A DNA stretch of 64,000 nt from the NCBI GenBank assembly GCA_964036195.1, contig OZ038453.1, positions 29,950,997 through 30,014,996 of the forward strand, written 5' to 3'. Of the stretch, positions 1-9,941 are shown one piece after another; the stretch's first letter is position 1, and every line of letters begins with the position of its first letter. The position numbers were made by a program, and so were the translations under genes. Origin of the DNA: Sphaerolaimus hirsutus. Its lineage: Eukaryota > Nematoda > Chromadorea > Monhysterida > Sphaerolaimidae. A model generated the notes under the pieces. It had not been told where the DNA came from. It saw only the letters and a list, made by a program, of their open reading frames with translations, and did no database searches.

Positions 1-854
1 ATAATTTATAGGGGAGGGTTAAAGGTTTCAAATTGTGTGAAAAACCTTACCTCAAAAATGCCTTCATAAGAAAATTTGCTGGGGGTAAATTTAAAATTGT
101 AAATTTTGCCTATTTTTGTTCCTGCAATCATGTCATTTTTACAATTTGAAATTCACCCCCAGCAAATTTTCTTATGAAGGCATTTTTGAGGTAAGGTTTT
201 TTACACAATTTGAAACCTTTAACCCTCAACTATAAATTATTGTAAACCAGCATTTCAAGTGTCTAATAAAAAAAGTTGTAAAAAGTGATTTTTTGTCACC
301 CACTTGGGGGAGGGGTTCATGTGGTGGGCGGTTTTAGGTCGGATACGATATTTTTAGAGGATATTTCATGCTTATTTCACATTGTCAACCACATTAGTGT
401 TAAGACAACACAAAAGTGTCCATTTTTTGAAAGACAATTGGATGCTGGACTTGTGTGGGAAAGTAACATTTTAATAAATTTTAAACGTTGCACCCCACAC
501 TGTGGTGAGTTGCCAAAAACTGTCTGGCCAGTGTATAGTAGGGGAGGGGTGTTGGCGACACATCCCCAAAATTTTAGATTGATACCCCTCCCACAGCTGG
601 AGGTACGACACCCGCAGTGTAAGAAATCAGTTGGGGCTGGACCTGTGTGGGACACTAAAAAAGCTGCAAATTTTTTTTGCAATCGGCGACCCACCCAGTA
701 GGGGGTCGCTGCGACCCCTTCAATTCATGCGAAGTAGAGGGGGGTTGCGCCAATATCTACCCCAAGTTTCAGCTTCTGGCGCGTCCTAGAACTGTAGATA
801 GGACATCAGAAGTAAAATAAAAAATTTGGGGCCGGACTTGATCGGGAAGGTGTT
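1..854. mobile_element. AACACCTTCCCGG-family element, partial
   Basis: The right end GATCGGGAAGGTGTT (to 854) and the internal ATTCACCCCCAGCAAATTTTC and CCAGCATTTCAAGTGT match 47988-49283. It also contains a palindrome around position 120 (GCAAATTTTCTTATGAAGGC in both arms). No gene. Confidence 0.7.
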
Positions 855-929
855 TAAGATGGCATTTGTGTTCAAATTGGACACAACTAATGGTCATAAT
901 CTGCTCCAAGGGGGTATTCAAGGGGGTAA

Positions 930-1420
930 TTCAAGCCCAGCGGGGCAGGCGAGTGCTGGCAATGCGCCAATGCCAGAGCGGCGACACGCAGAGCATGCTG
1001 CGCACGTGGGGCATCGACTGGGCCGCCGACGAGGCAGCCAGGTGCCAGTCCCGCGCCCTGCAACTGCCCTGCACGTGTGCAAGCCCTGCACTGCGGTCAG
1101 TGATGCCAGTGCCCGCTCGAATGGCACCGGCTGGGCATCGTGCATCACTGGCACAGGTCGCAGAGCAGTGTACATGAGCAGGGCAGTGCAGACGCGGCAC
1201 TGGCTGGCCGCACGCGGGCGGGTCTGCGCACGCGCACCTGGGGCTGGCCGGCGCCCCTGCCCTGCCTCCGAGGGACAGCCAGCTGACTGCCAGTGCTCAT
1301 GTGGCTGGCCACGCCTGACTCAGCACTCACTCAGCACTCACTCAGCACTGACTCAGCACTGACTCAGCAGTGCCACTTGTGCCCGGCCGCACTCGCTCGT
1401 GCTGTGCGCCGTTCACTCAT
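930..1420. repeat. GC-rich island with CAGTGC words and a short tandem repeat
   Basis: This stretch is much richer in G+C than its surroundings, with many TGCCAGTGC/GCACTGGCA words. At 1317-1372 an 11-bp unit (CTCAGCACTCA/CTCAGCACTGA) is tandemly repeated. Frames open on both strands look like composition effects. I assign no gene. Confidence 0.6.
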
Positions 1421-1830
1421 GCAATCACAGCCGGATGATGCACTTTTTTGTTGCCACTTCTCTATGGTCACATTTTGACACACATGACGTTTTCATTATT
1501 TTTACAATAGTTGCGTGCGCGCTTTGCAAGTGAGCTGGCGTGCTGCCAGCGGGAGCCACGGGAGACTCGACTGCAAACTGGCTGGCTGCTCGCTAAAATG
1601 TGTCGTTTTTCCCACATTTGGCAGTGTTTCACAGAAAATGTGAATCACGTTTTGTGATGGTGAAATGAATAATGTAAATTAGATACTGTGCAGCCGAAAC
1701 AACAATGTGTTGTCTGAAATGTGAAATGCGTTATGAATGTATTTTTTTTTGCATTTCACACTCACCGCATTTCAGCAGCGGCCAGCCGGAGTGAATGTGA
1801 AGTGTTTACAGTCTATATGCACTGAACAGA

Positions 1831-2652
1831 TACCGTATTACCTCGAAATAGCCCCACGGGGTTTATTATTTCGACAGCAATTTTTGAGGGGGGGGGGTAA
1901 TTCGAAGGGGGAGGGCTTATTCGAGGGGGTCCATTATTTCACCTGAAATTTTATGAAATTCCACATACTCCAATGCTGAAAAATGGACCAATGACATAGA
2001 AATAAGTGATTATGGACTTATAAAACTGTATACATGCATTAACCCTGCCCTAACGTCACTAAGTCATTAGTTTTAACTTGTGTTCTGCATCATACAGACC
2101 ACACACTGCGGTATTTGTCGTGTACATGCTGTTTACACTCAATTTGGGTGGGTGTATTTCAAAGAGCAGGGTTCATTTTTTCCCCAGCAAAGTTTTAGTG
2201 GGGTTATTTCGAGGGGGTCAAACCTATTACGCATGTAAACCCATCACACATGTAGAGCCGTTATAGACACATTATACGCCCAGGGTAACAAAGGGGAGCG
2301 GGTAAACCGATCCCAAACTGCCCTGCTATCTATAACAGAAGCAATTTTTTTCCACTACTTTCCCCTGAACCCCCCCCCCACCCCCCCTTTGCAAATTGCC
2401 TGGCTATCTGGGCTAACTATCAGAGCTAGCTATTTTACTTTCTAACTTTCGCCCATAATCGCTAATTTTTATACTTTCTTTTGATTTTCACCTTCAAGAT
2501 CACTGGGTCATGTGTGTTATTGTTTATTTTCAGCATGCCCGGTATAATTAAATGCGTCCCGGGTGTACATGCGTGATGGGTTTACATGCGTAATGGCCTT
2601 AGGGGGGGGGGGGCTTAATTCAAGGGGAGGTTAATTTGATGTAGTACGGTAT
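1831..2652. mobile_element. TACCGTA-type element with a nested insert
   Basis: Left end TACCGTATTACCTCGAAATA, right end ...GATGTAGTACGGTA. Arms contain GGGGG/CCCCC runs. An element with CATGTAAACCCATCAC ends is nested at 2226-2596. Confidence 0.7.
2226..2596. mobile_element. TIR element, ACATGTAAACCCATCA family
   Basis: Left TTACGCATGTAAACCCATCA and right TGATGGGTTTACATGCGTAA are inverted copies. It shares internal text (AAACTGCC, TTTCCCCTGAA, CAGCATGCC.GGTATAATTAAATG) with 26177-27482. Confidence 0.8.
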
Positions 2653-2790
2653 TCTAGTATATTATATATATTCTGTTCTTATATATCTTATATATATTCT
2701 GTTTTAGCTTATATATCTTATATAGGTATATTCTGTTTTAGTATATCTTATATATATATATGTATATATTGATGTGAACTATTGTAGACT
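2653..2790. repeat. AT-rich tandem TATATATCT/TATATATTCTG
   Basis: Repeated TATATATTCTGTT units followed by a TA run. Confidence 0.7.
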
Positions 2791-2891
2791 TTTGCAGGGC
2801 TTACTAAGGCTTTTTCTTATAAGTATTGGTTTGTTCCAAGCGTTTTTGTCGTTTCAGGGTCGTCTTCCATTGGATCGTCCTGGGTTGTGAG

Positions 2892-3044
2892 TAGTGATGT
2901 AAAAGCGCCAGGGCGCTAGCGCCAAAGTATAAAGCGCCATGGCGCTTTTGGCGCTTGGCGCCATTGCCCTCTGGCGCCATTGGCGCTTGGCGCTGGAGTT
3001 TGAAAAGCCCTTGGCGCTTGGCGCTGGCGCTTTTTACATCACTA
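2892..3044. mobile_element. hAT-like element, GGCGCC-word family
   Basis: Ends TAGTGATGTAAAAGCGCC / GGCGCTTTTTACATCACTA with a perfect 8-bp duplication GTTGTGAG at 2884-2891 and 3045-3052. The 153-bp body is built from GGCGC(C/T) words. It is the cleanest member of a family with many copies in the window. Confidence 0.9.
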
Positions 3045-3332
3045 GTTGTGAGGTTTCAGCCAGGGTATAAAAGTTGCAGTCACAGCTCCATGTAAACTTC
3101 AAGAATAACATTGTACCGCGAAATTGATCACATAAAATGGACGATTCTAAGTATCTCCGACTTTATGTTTACAACTGATTTTACATAGAAATTTCATTGA
3201 AAAGTCGAAAACTCCGGAAACGGTAAACTGTGCATGTTGAGTTTTGGACATTATTGGGATAAAGATTTATAATGGATTCACTCTTATGTCATCAATTTCA
3301 CAGTAAAATGTTACAATAATTGCAAAAATTTC

Positions 3333-3705
3333 CGCTTCTGTAGCACGGCTGAAACGACACTGATCGTCCAGGGGCCAGTCCCGCAAATTGAGAAGTGAGA
3401 AGTGAAATGGCAAAGGCCAAGTGAAATGGCAAGTGAGAAGTGAATTGAGAAGGAAATTGGCAAAAGCCAAGGGAAATCGCTTTCTATTTTTTATATTTTT
3501 ACTAATTTTTGCCAATTTACTAGCCATTTCACTTGGCATTTGCCAGTGCACTTCTGACTTGTTGATTTGCGGAACTGGCCCCTGGACGCTCCAATGGGAG
3601 ACGATCCGCAACGGCTTGCAGTTCTGCGGCACACCAACACAATGTATGCGTGATAATCATTTCGGTGCCAGCCAACTGCTGTTGGCAAACTTTCTGCTTT
3701 GTGTA
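3333..3705 (-). CDS. possible exon interrupted by a TIR element
   Basis: After an AG at AAAGCAG, one minus-strand frame reads SLPTAVGWHRNDYHAYIVLV, then RCGSSPIGAS up to a CCAGTTCCGC-type element (3369-3588). On the other side SVSFQPCYRSG continues. A related stretch occurs in inverted orientation on the plus strand at 2860-3100, reading GSSSIGSSW and VVRFQPGYKSC once the element at 2892-3044 is skipped. Similarity at the protein level in both supports coding, but the two could also be the arms of a decayed inverted repeat. Function unknown. Confidence 0.35.
3369..3588. mobile_element. CCAGTTCCGC-type TIR element
   Basis: AGGGGCCAGTCCCGCAAATTG and its complement at the other end. The body is AAGTGAAATGGCAA words. 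It splits a possible coding stretch (see 3333-3705). Confidence 0.85.
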
Positions 3706-3747
3706 TCTATGTGTATATACTTTGAGAGAGACATTTCCCTTTTACAT

Positions 3748-3932
3748 ACCGTATTTCCTTGAAATACCCCCGCCCCAGGGGGTGACTGTTTCAGAGTGAT
3801 AATTTTGAGGGGGGTTAAACGAGGGGGGGAATTTCGAGGGAGGGGTCTAATAAATTCATAGTGGCCATTTGAAGGGGGTATTTCGAGACGGGCGATATTT
3901 CGAGGGGGGTATTTCGAGGAAATACGGTATTC
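3748..3932. mobile_element. TACCGTA-type element
   Basis: TACCGTATTTCCTTGAAATA / TATTTCGAGGAAATACGGTA with C/G-run arms. Confidence 0.85.
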
Positions 3933-4457
3933 CCAATGGGTAATTAGACAATACTCAATAGTTGTTTAAAACTCTACATTCAACTAGAAGCTTGGTGATT
4001 CAATGATTAGTGCATGCAGATTGGACTCAGTCGGTGCCATAGGCAAATGGTAAATGCATTTTTAAATTCTACTGCTAATGCTATCATTTCCCTGTGCTCA
4101 CATTTGCATGCGAATATATTAGCACAGTGGCAGTGTGTATGCGCATTTTTGGTTTACCTTTTTTCACAGTGCTTATGATACTGCCCCGAGCTTTAAATTG
4201 GCCCAAATACTTTTGCTATGGTACATTGTTTTATTCATTGCTACAGACAGTCTGCTGATTGCACAGTTTGCACTGAAATACTTATGTCATATTTCATTCT
4301 AATAATAAGCCATTGTAAAATTTCTAGCTTAGAAGTTTCCATTTGAATTAATAAACGCAATCTGTTGATTTGAAATTCATTTGATCAATTATAAAACCGA
4401 TTTTGACTGGGAACATAAAAATGTGGTGAAAGAAAGGCGCCAGAAAAACGCGCCTCT

Positions 4458-4758
4458 ACCGTATTTCTTCTAATAGAAGAGCGCCATTCCATTTTTTTCA
4501 TCAACTGTTTTACCTGCCGTTCTATTGGAGGTGCCATTCTTTTGGAGGCTGAATGTTCTCACCATCCATTTTCTACTTATTTTTGTATTTTGGCACACTC
4601 TCAACCTAATTTCTACCTGCCGTTCTATTGGAGGTGCCGTTCAATTGGAGGCTGCCATTCTATTGGTTTCATGCATGCAAAAACATACCAAAAACTGCCG
4701 TTCTATTGGAAGTGCCATTCTGTTGGAGGTATGCCGTTTTATTAGAAGAAATACGGTA
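4458..4758. mobile_element. TACCGTA-type element, TTCTATTGGAGG variant
   Basis: TACCGTATTTCTTCTAATAG / TTATTAGAAGAAATACGGTA. The body repeats GCCGTTCTATTGGAGGTGCC. Confidence 0.8.
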
Positions 4759-4865
4759 ACATGATGGAGAAATGGTGCCCTGGAGCGCCTCTCTTGGCCT
4801 TGGCGCCTTCAAGTAGGGCGTAGTGCGTGGGAACAGCGCGTGCATATGCGCTTTGATGTTAGCAG

Positions 4866-5237
4866 TATATCCTTGAACAAGTCCTCTGAGGAGTTATTTT
4901 TTCATCACAACTTTTTGAGGGGACTTATTCGAGGGGGGGGGGTTATTTTTTCATCAGAATATTGAGTAACATGCATGATCAATATGTTGTATGAAAAGGG
5001 TTGAAATTCTATAATTCATGCAATGAAATCAATGCTAGTGAACATTAGCTGCAAAAAATACATGGCTTTTGAAGAAGACATAAATACATAAACGTCTTTG
5101 ACACATGGACGTCTTTGTCACCCATTAAAGTCAGGGGGAGTTATTCGAGGGGGTAGTTATTTTTTCCTGTGTCAGCTAACAGGGGGAGTTTTTCGAGGGG
5201 AGTTATCGAGGGGGACTTAATCGAGGATATACGGTAT
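4866..5237. mobile_element. TACCGTA-type element, GGGGAGTTATTCGAG variant
   Basis: Left ATATCCTTGAACAAG, right TAATCGAGGATATACGGTA. The middle repeats GGGGGAGTTATTCGAGGG. Confidence 0.7.
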
Positions 5238-5505
5238 GTAAACTGGGAAAATGTTTGATATTTGTGCATTTACCGCATACCTTTCAAATGTTTTGTTAAA
5301 AACGAACTTTTGACATACCAAACATATTTCCTGATTAAATTTCAAATTCACACATCACAAAATTCTCACAGTTCAATCTATTTCCCGAACCTTGGCGCCT
5401 GGCCAAAAACAGGCCCAACATGTTTATGTTTAAACGCAGGTTCTAGATGCTCTTCCATCGACCCGGACACACTATGGGGGGTTGAAAATTCGTGCATTAT
5501 TTTAC

Positions 5506-5679
5506 CTGCGGGGGGCTGGCACTCGGAACGGGGGATTGCATGTTTGCCACACAGATACAAATAATCAAAGAAATCATAAACAGCTTTGGCAAAATGTCTG
5601 TAGTCCATTCGATGGCGGGTGCCGAATTGTGGACGGGTGGACTGGCGAAGGGCAGGGGGGCGCCCCGGAAAAAACGCGT
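5506..5679 (-). CDS. paralogous IP-x-SEC-x-PP exon (third gene)
   Basis: The acceptor is TCATTGCAG followed by ACGCG and the donor is CCCGCAG followed by GTAAAA, with phases identical to 9376-9477. The translation ends FFDYLYLCGKHAIPRSEC then QPPA, matching the other exon's YLDMC..GIPPSEC.PP. The N-terminal half (FFPGRPPALRQSTRPQFG) is longer than in the paralogue. It cannot belong to the gene ending at 8393, because it lies downstream of that stop on the same strand. Confidence 0.7.
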
Positions 5680-5727
5680 CTGCAATGAGCACAAATTTAG
5701 AACAAGTTCATTTGGCTGTAAGTCACT

Positions 5728-5978
5728 CTGGGTGCCAGTTCCGCTAATTGAGAACTGACAAGTGAAATGGCAAAACTGAAGTAAAATGGCAGAAATGAAG
5801 TGAAATGGCAAAAGTGAAGTAAGAATTAAAAATAAAATATAAATTCTCTTCGCTTTTGCCATTTTACTTCTCAATAATCGTCGCTTTTGCCACTTCACTT
5901 GTCAATTCACTTGGCTTTTGCCGTTTTACTTGCCATTTGCCATTTTACTTGTCACTTGTGTACTTGCGGCACCGGCAC
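5728..5978. mobile_element. CCAGTTCCGC-type TIR element
   Basis: GGTGCCAGTTCCGCTAATTG and TACTTGCGGCACCGGCACC at the ends, AAGTGAAATGGCAAAA words inside. It adjoins the possible signal-peptide exon. Confidence 0.8.
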
Positions 5979-6031
5979 CAGGCGCATGCGAAGGGTGGCA
6001 GCAAGGCTAGTGTGACCATGACAAGTGGCAT
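5979..6031 (-). CDS. possible signal-peptide exon
   Basis: On the minus strand an ATG opens MPLVMVTLALLPPFACAW, a good secretory signal peptide, ending at TG followed by GTGCCGG, the tip of the CCAGTTCCGC-type element at 5728-5978. It may be the first exon of the gene containing 5506-5679. The phases do not join directly (phase 2 here, phase 1 needed), so an intermediate exon or another start would be required. Confidence 0.35.
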
Positions 6032-6171
6032 TGCTCGCCACTGTTGCAATTCAATGGATGCAGCGATCGAGAGCTAACGAATCGATGCGCGGCCGGACTG
6101 GGGCGTTTCCGTCCTCTCGGAGAAGTGTTCCCTCGCCTGTGCCACTAGCGTGCAGCTGCACAAAATGGCCA

Positions 6172-6720
6172 CCTGGGCCAGTTCCGCAAATGGAGAAGGG
6201 ACAAGTGAAATGGCAAAAGACAAGTGAAATGGGAAGTGACAAGTGAATTGAGAAGGAAATGGGCAAAAGCCAAGTGAAACCACTTTTTCTTTTTCTTTTT
6301 TACTTCGCTTTTGCCAATTTACTTGGCATTTCACTTTGCCAANNNNNNNNNNNNNNNNNNNNNNNNNNNNNNNNNNNNNNNNNNNNNNNNNNNNNNNNNN
6401 NNNNNNNNNNNNNNNNNNNNNNNNNNNNNNNNNNNNNNNNNNNNNNNNNNNNNNNNNNNNNNNNNNNNNNNNNNNNNNNNNNNNNNNNNNNNNNNNNNNN
6501 NNNNNNNNNNNNNNNNNNNNNNNNNNNNNNNNNNNNNNNNNNAAAAAGTTGAAGGAAAGTATTTTTGTGAAGGAGAACTGAAATGCAAATAAAATATCAG
6601 AAACATTTTTAGTGTTTTCTCATGACTGGCCATTTGTCTTTTAACTTGCCATTTCACGTACAAATTATTTTCTTTCAATTTTTACTTGCCATTCAACTTG
6701 CCATTACTTCTCACTCAAAA
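6172..6720. mobile_element. CCAGTTCCGC-type TIR element interrupted by an assembly gap
   Basis: GGGCCAGTTCCGCAAATGG start and CACTTGGC/AAGTGAAATGG words on both sides of the N run. The right tip is unclear. Confidence 0.65.
6343..6542. other. assembly gap, 200 N
   Basis: A run of exactly 200 unknown bases lies inside a repeat. The true length is unknown. Confidence 1.
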
Positions 6721-6740
6721 TTTTTATAGTTCTCCTGTTA

Positions 6741-6825
6741 AGCGGGAATTAGAGCTCAGCGTCGATTCGACGTGAAATGATGACGTGAAATGACGTCGAA
6801 TCGACGCTGAGCTCTAATTCCGGCT
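6741..6825. mobile_element. PIF/Harbinger-like mini-hairpin, TTA duplication
   Basis: AGCGGGAATTAGAGCTCAGC and GCTGAGCTCTAATTCCGGCT at the ends, flanked by TTA on both sides. The 85-bp body is a near-perfect hairpin. A 490-bp relative is at 39530-40019. Confidence 0.85.
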
Positions 6826-6918
6826 TTATGTACAACAACGCAAAATGTCAACAACTGTTGGCAACAATGCAAAATGTCAACTCCAATCCCAATTCAATAT
6901 CCCAATCCCATCATTCTA

Positions 6919-7381
6919 AATACCGTATTTCCTCGAAATACCCCCCCCCCTTGAAATACCCCCCCCCTCGTTTGACCCCCCCCCCCTCTCGAGACCACTA
7001 TGAAACAATCACCCCCCCCCTCGAAATACCCCCCCCCCCCAAATTGAGTGTAAAGGGAACGTACATGACAATAACTGTAGTTTGTGTTCAGTGTACTGCA
7101 GAACACACGTCAAAACAATGTTGGTGTCACGTTAGAACAGTGTACATAAATACCATCTACATACTAATATTAGTCTACAGAACCTTATAAATGGCGGTTT
7201 TGTTGCATTTTTCGACGTCTGCGTACGTTTCAGACGACAATTTCGTACTTGGTTTTCAAAAATTTTCTTGTGAAACAATACCCCCCCCTCGAAATACCCC
7301 CCCCCCTCGTTTAACCCCCCCCCTCTTGGGACCACTATGAAACAATCACCCCCCGGGGGGTATTTCGAGGAAATACGGTAT
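6919..7381. mobile_element. TACCGTA-type element
   Basis: TACCGTATTTCCTCGAAATA / TATTTCGAGGAAATACGGTA with long C runs. Nearly identical to 32014-32476. Confidence 0.9.
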
Positions 7382-7775
7382 ATATAAAATACAGGTATTT
7401 AAGCAGAAAATGTCGATGGGATCATATGAACATCCATAATATTGTTGTAAAAAACATTGTGTTTTTGTATTCCCTGATAGCGGAAGCACTTAATGTAATT
7501 TTTACGTTTACGTTTTATTTTACGTATTCCCCGGTATTTTAAAAATACCTTACGTTTTAGTATTTATACTTTTGATTTGGAAAAGGTATTTACGTTTACG
7601 TTTACGTTTTCCAAAAATACCAGTATTTGTACAACTCTGCTGGTTACCAATGGTTAGGAATAGGATTTATTCAAAGGTGTTCATTTTAGGGTCATTTTAC
7701 CCCAGGTTTTCCCCATGCCTAAATACATTGGGGAGTCATTCAAGGGAAAGCGCGATTTCAAATGGGTTATCTCTA

Positions 7776-7868
7776 GTGATGGAAAAACGGCAGGAAAAAG
7801 GGCGCCATGGCGCCTTTCGGAAACTGGGCGCCAGGCGCCAAGGGCGCCACGGAAAGAGGGCGCCAATT
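7776..7868. mobile_element. GGCGCC-word element, truncated
   Basis: Starts TAGTGATGGAAAAACGGC, continues as GGGCGCC words, and has no matching right end. Confidence 0.7.
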
Positions 7869-8392
7869 AAAAAAAATAGGGCTGAAGAAGTGCGTACAAT
7901 ACCCTGCGCTGTTAAAAATAGATCTTAGTCACTGTAGCGCACACATCCACAATTTCACTTCTTACTCACGTTCTGCGTGATGTAATCAGCAAAAAAAAAC
8001 TAGCAACAAATTTTCTACATTAATTCATATCTATCCACAATGAAAATTGCCATTTGACAAAAAATGTGTTCACTGTACATTACTTTGTTTTATTACATGC
8101 ATTCTTGTGTTGAATCCAAACATTCTAAAACAATTACTAAACATTCCCAAACATTCAATACTCCTTTCAAAACAAAAATCAGAAAATACATTTCGTGTGT
8201 ATGGAACTGGTCTAAATGAGGGAGTTTTGGTGTCAGTGTGCGCAGGCTTTGCTCATATCTCTCAATATAATCACAGTCACATTTTAGTAGATCACTCATT
8301 ACTCACTTCCCACACTGTTGAATTGGAAAGAAATTATCAATGATAATATAACACAATTTTAAATGAATTCATGTCTATTTTCCTTGCATTTC

Positions 8393-8664
8393 TTATCCCT
8401 GCATTGGATATGCTTGATTTGGATACCCCTGCATTGGATATGCTTGATTTGGATACCCCTGCATTGGATATGCTTGATTTGGATACCCCTGCATTTGATT
8501 CCCCATCATTGGATACCCCTGCATTGGATAGCCCTGCATTTGATTTGCCATATATGCTTGTTGTTGGAGCAGCTTCGATCCACCGATGAGTGCTTTGCCT
8601 CCAACCTTGAGGGCTGTTTTGAACACATTTAAAAGCCCCTTAGCCCCCTTGTGCTTCATGTCAT
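8393..8664 (-). CDS. terminal exon: cationic helix plus MQGYPNQAYP repeats
   Basis: In phase with 9376-9477, this exon reads DDMKHKGAKGLLNVFKTALK, VGGKALIGGSKLL, QQQAYMANQ, then repeats of MQGYPNQAYP ending in TAA (272 nt including stop). The first part is a Lys-rich, potentially amphipathic helix. The tail is Gln/Gly/Tyr/Pro-rich, and the repeat is exact at the DNA level (30 bp x 3). Acceptor choices are CCTCAG before ATGAC (used here) or GGGAG before TGGCC (nine bases earlier, in frame, adding VAS). Low-complexity QGYP tails occur in structural and annexin-like N-termini, but nothing else here supports a specific family. Confidence 0.7.
8401..8490. repeat. 30-bp minisatellite, three exact copies
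   Basis: The plus-strand unit starts GCATTGGATATGCTTG and is repeated exactly three times, followed by shorter degenerate copies to about 8545. It lies inside the coding exon above, in frame (30 = 10 codons). Confidence 0.9.
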
Positions 8665-8673
8665 CTGAGGCCA

Positions 8674-9375
8674 CTCCCAGACCCTGTGAAAATACCTACC
8701 TGAAAATATCAAATGTCATGCAAAGTGTCAAAAGTCATGTAAAATGCTACTTTAAATGTGAATTGCTGGAAAAAATTTGTTTGGCCATTTACAGAGCATA
8801 CTAACACTTTGCATGACATTTGACATTTTACAGGGCATTTCTCATGACTTTCTACACCAAAGTTGTAAAAACGTATTTACTTTTACTCGATAAATACGTA
8901 TACTCGAGTACAGAGTAAATACGTTTACGTTTCCTCCGAAAAAAGTTTCGGTACTCGAGTACAGAAAACGTATTTCAGATCGTCTTTTATGTGGACTTTT
9001 AAAAGCATATGGGGAGAAAATATGCTAAAAATGTGGGTAAGTAGTCGAAAGTGCATATAGAACCAAATGTATCGTCAAAAATTGCATAAAATAGGCAAAA
9101 AGATACGAAAATTTACGATTTTGAGCGAAAATTTTGGCCACATAACAAAAGTTCTCACGTTTTCTGATGGGAACAGTACGTTTACTCATGTTTACTCATG
9201 AGTTAAAGTAAAAAAATTTACTTTACGTTTTCTGTACTCATGGGGTGAGTAAAAAATAAATACTTTACGTTTACATATACTTTGAAAAAAGTTTGGTACT
9301 TTTAACAACTCTGTTCTACACTTTGCATGACATTTGGCATTTTCCAGGGCATTTTCCAGGGTGTGGGACTGGCAC
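8674..9375. mobile_element. TIR element acting as an intron, with a nested hAT-like insert
   Basis: The ends are inverted copies: GTGCCAGTCCCACACCC on the minus-strand left and its near complement GGGTCTGGGAGTGGC on the right, with words such as CATGCAAAGTGTCA inside. On the minus strand the left tip supplies the donor GT directly after CCTTCAG. The acceptor CAG (8665-8667) lies in what looks like a degenerate target duplication (CCTTCAG versus CCTCAG). Another element is nested at 8858-9313. Confidence 0.75.
8858..9313. mobile_element. hAT-like element, CAGAGTTGTTAAA family
   Basis: The ends are CAAAGTTGTAAAAACG and ...TTTTAACAACTCTG. The flanks TTCTACAC are a perfect 8-bp duplication. The body repeats TTTACGTTTAC, ACTCGAGTAC and TACTCATG words. 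CAGxGTTG-type ends with an 8-bp TSD point to hAT. Non-coding. Confidence 0.85.
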
Positions 9376-9477
9376 CTGAAGGGGGAGCACACTCTGAAGG
9401 GGGGATTCCTTTCTTCTTACACATATCAAGATACTCAACTAGATCACGTGCAGCTGCAATATCTTCTGCTGGCAAAT
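9376..9477 (-). CDS. exon with IP-x-SEC-x-PP motif, unknown secreted-type protein
   Basis: The acceptor is TTGCTTTCAG followed by ATTTGCC. The translation is LPAEDIAAARDLVEYLDMC, KKKGIPPSECAPPS. The donor is CCTTCAG followed by GTGCCAG. It is 102 nt, with two bases at the start and one at the end. A paralogous exon at 5506-5679 shares A-x-x-x-D/Y-x-x-x-Y-L-x-x-C-x-K-x-x-I-P-x-S-E-C-x-P-P, so the segment is under protein-level constraint. I do not recognise the family. The donor GT is the tip of a TIR element (8674-9375), and the next exon starts at its other tip. No upstream exon could be joined with confidence. Confidence 0.75.
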
Positions 9478-9500
9478 CTGAAAGCAATTTTGAAAATGAT

Positions 9501-9832
9501 ATACCTTATTGCTTGAATAATCCCCCTGGGGGATTATTATTTCACAGACTTTTGAGGGGGGAACTATTCGAGGAGGGGGGGGAATTATTTGAGGGGGAAT
9601 TATTATTTTGTCAAAATGTTCAAGCATCTTTCTATCAAGTCAGTCTACGAAATGTGCATTTTTAACACAAAAACGTACCATTTTTGTTAAAATTTGGCAC
9701 AACTAATTAATGAAATATCTTAAAGGGGGGATTATTCGCGGGGGGAATTATTATTTCCTCACAAGTCTTGCAGGGGGGATTATTCGAGGGGGGAATTATT
9801 CAAGGGGGGAACTATTCAAGCAAATACGGTAA
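9501..9832. mobile_element. TACCGTA-type element, GAATAATCCCCC variant
   Basis: TACCTTATTGCTTGAATAAT / ATTCAAGCAAATACGGTA. Its left end lies about 20 bases from the acceptor of the exon at 9376-9477. Confidence 0.8.
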
Positions 9833-9941
9833 TTTTTCCCTTCACTTTTCCCTGACTTAGTTGACCCCCATTATGTGCATGGCACAGTGGCTGTGCGAGC
9901 TCACTGACACGCGTCTGCAACTTGGCGCCAAACGTAAGTAA

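Noticed and set aside
6259..6678. Frames running across the N gap
   Set aside because: Unknown bases create artificial open frames.
6900..7330. Pro-rich and Gly-rich frames over C/G runs
   Set aside because: Homopolymeric arms of a TACCGTA-type element, repeated at 32014-32476.
8401..8545. Could be read as a CRISPR-like direct repeat array
   Set aside because: The units are contiguous without spacers and encode an in-frame peptide repeat in a eukaryotic exon.
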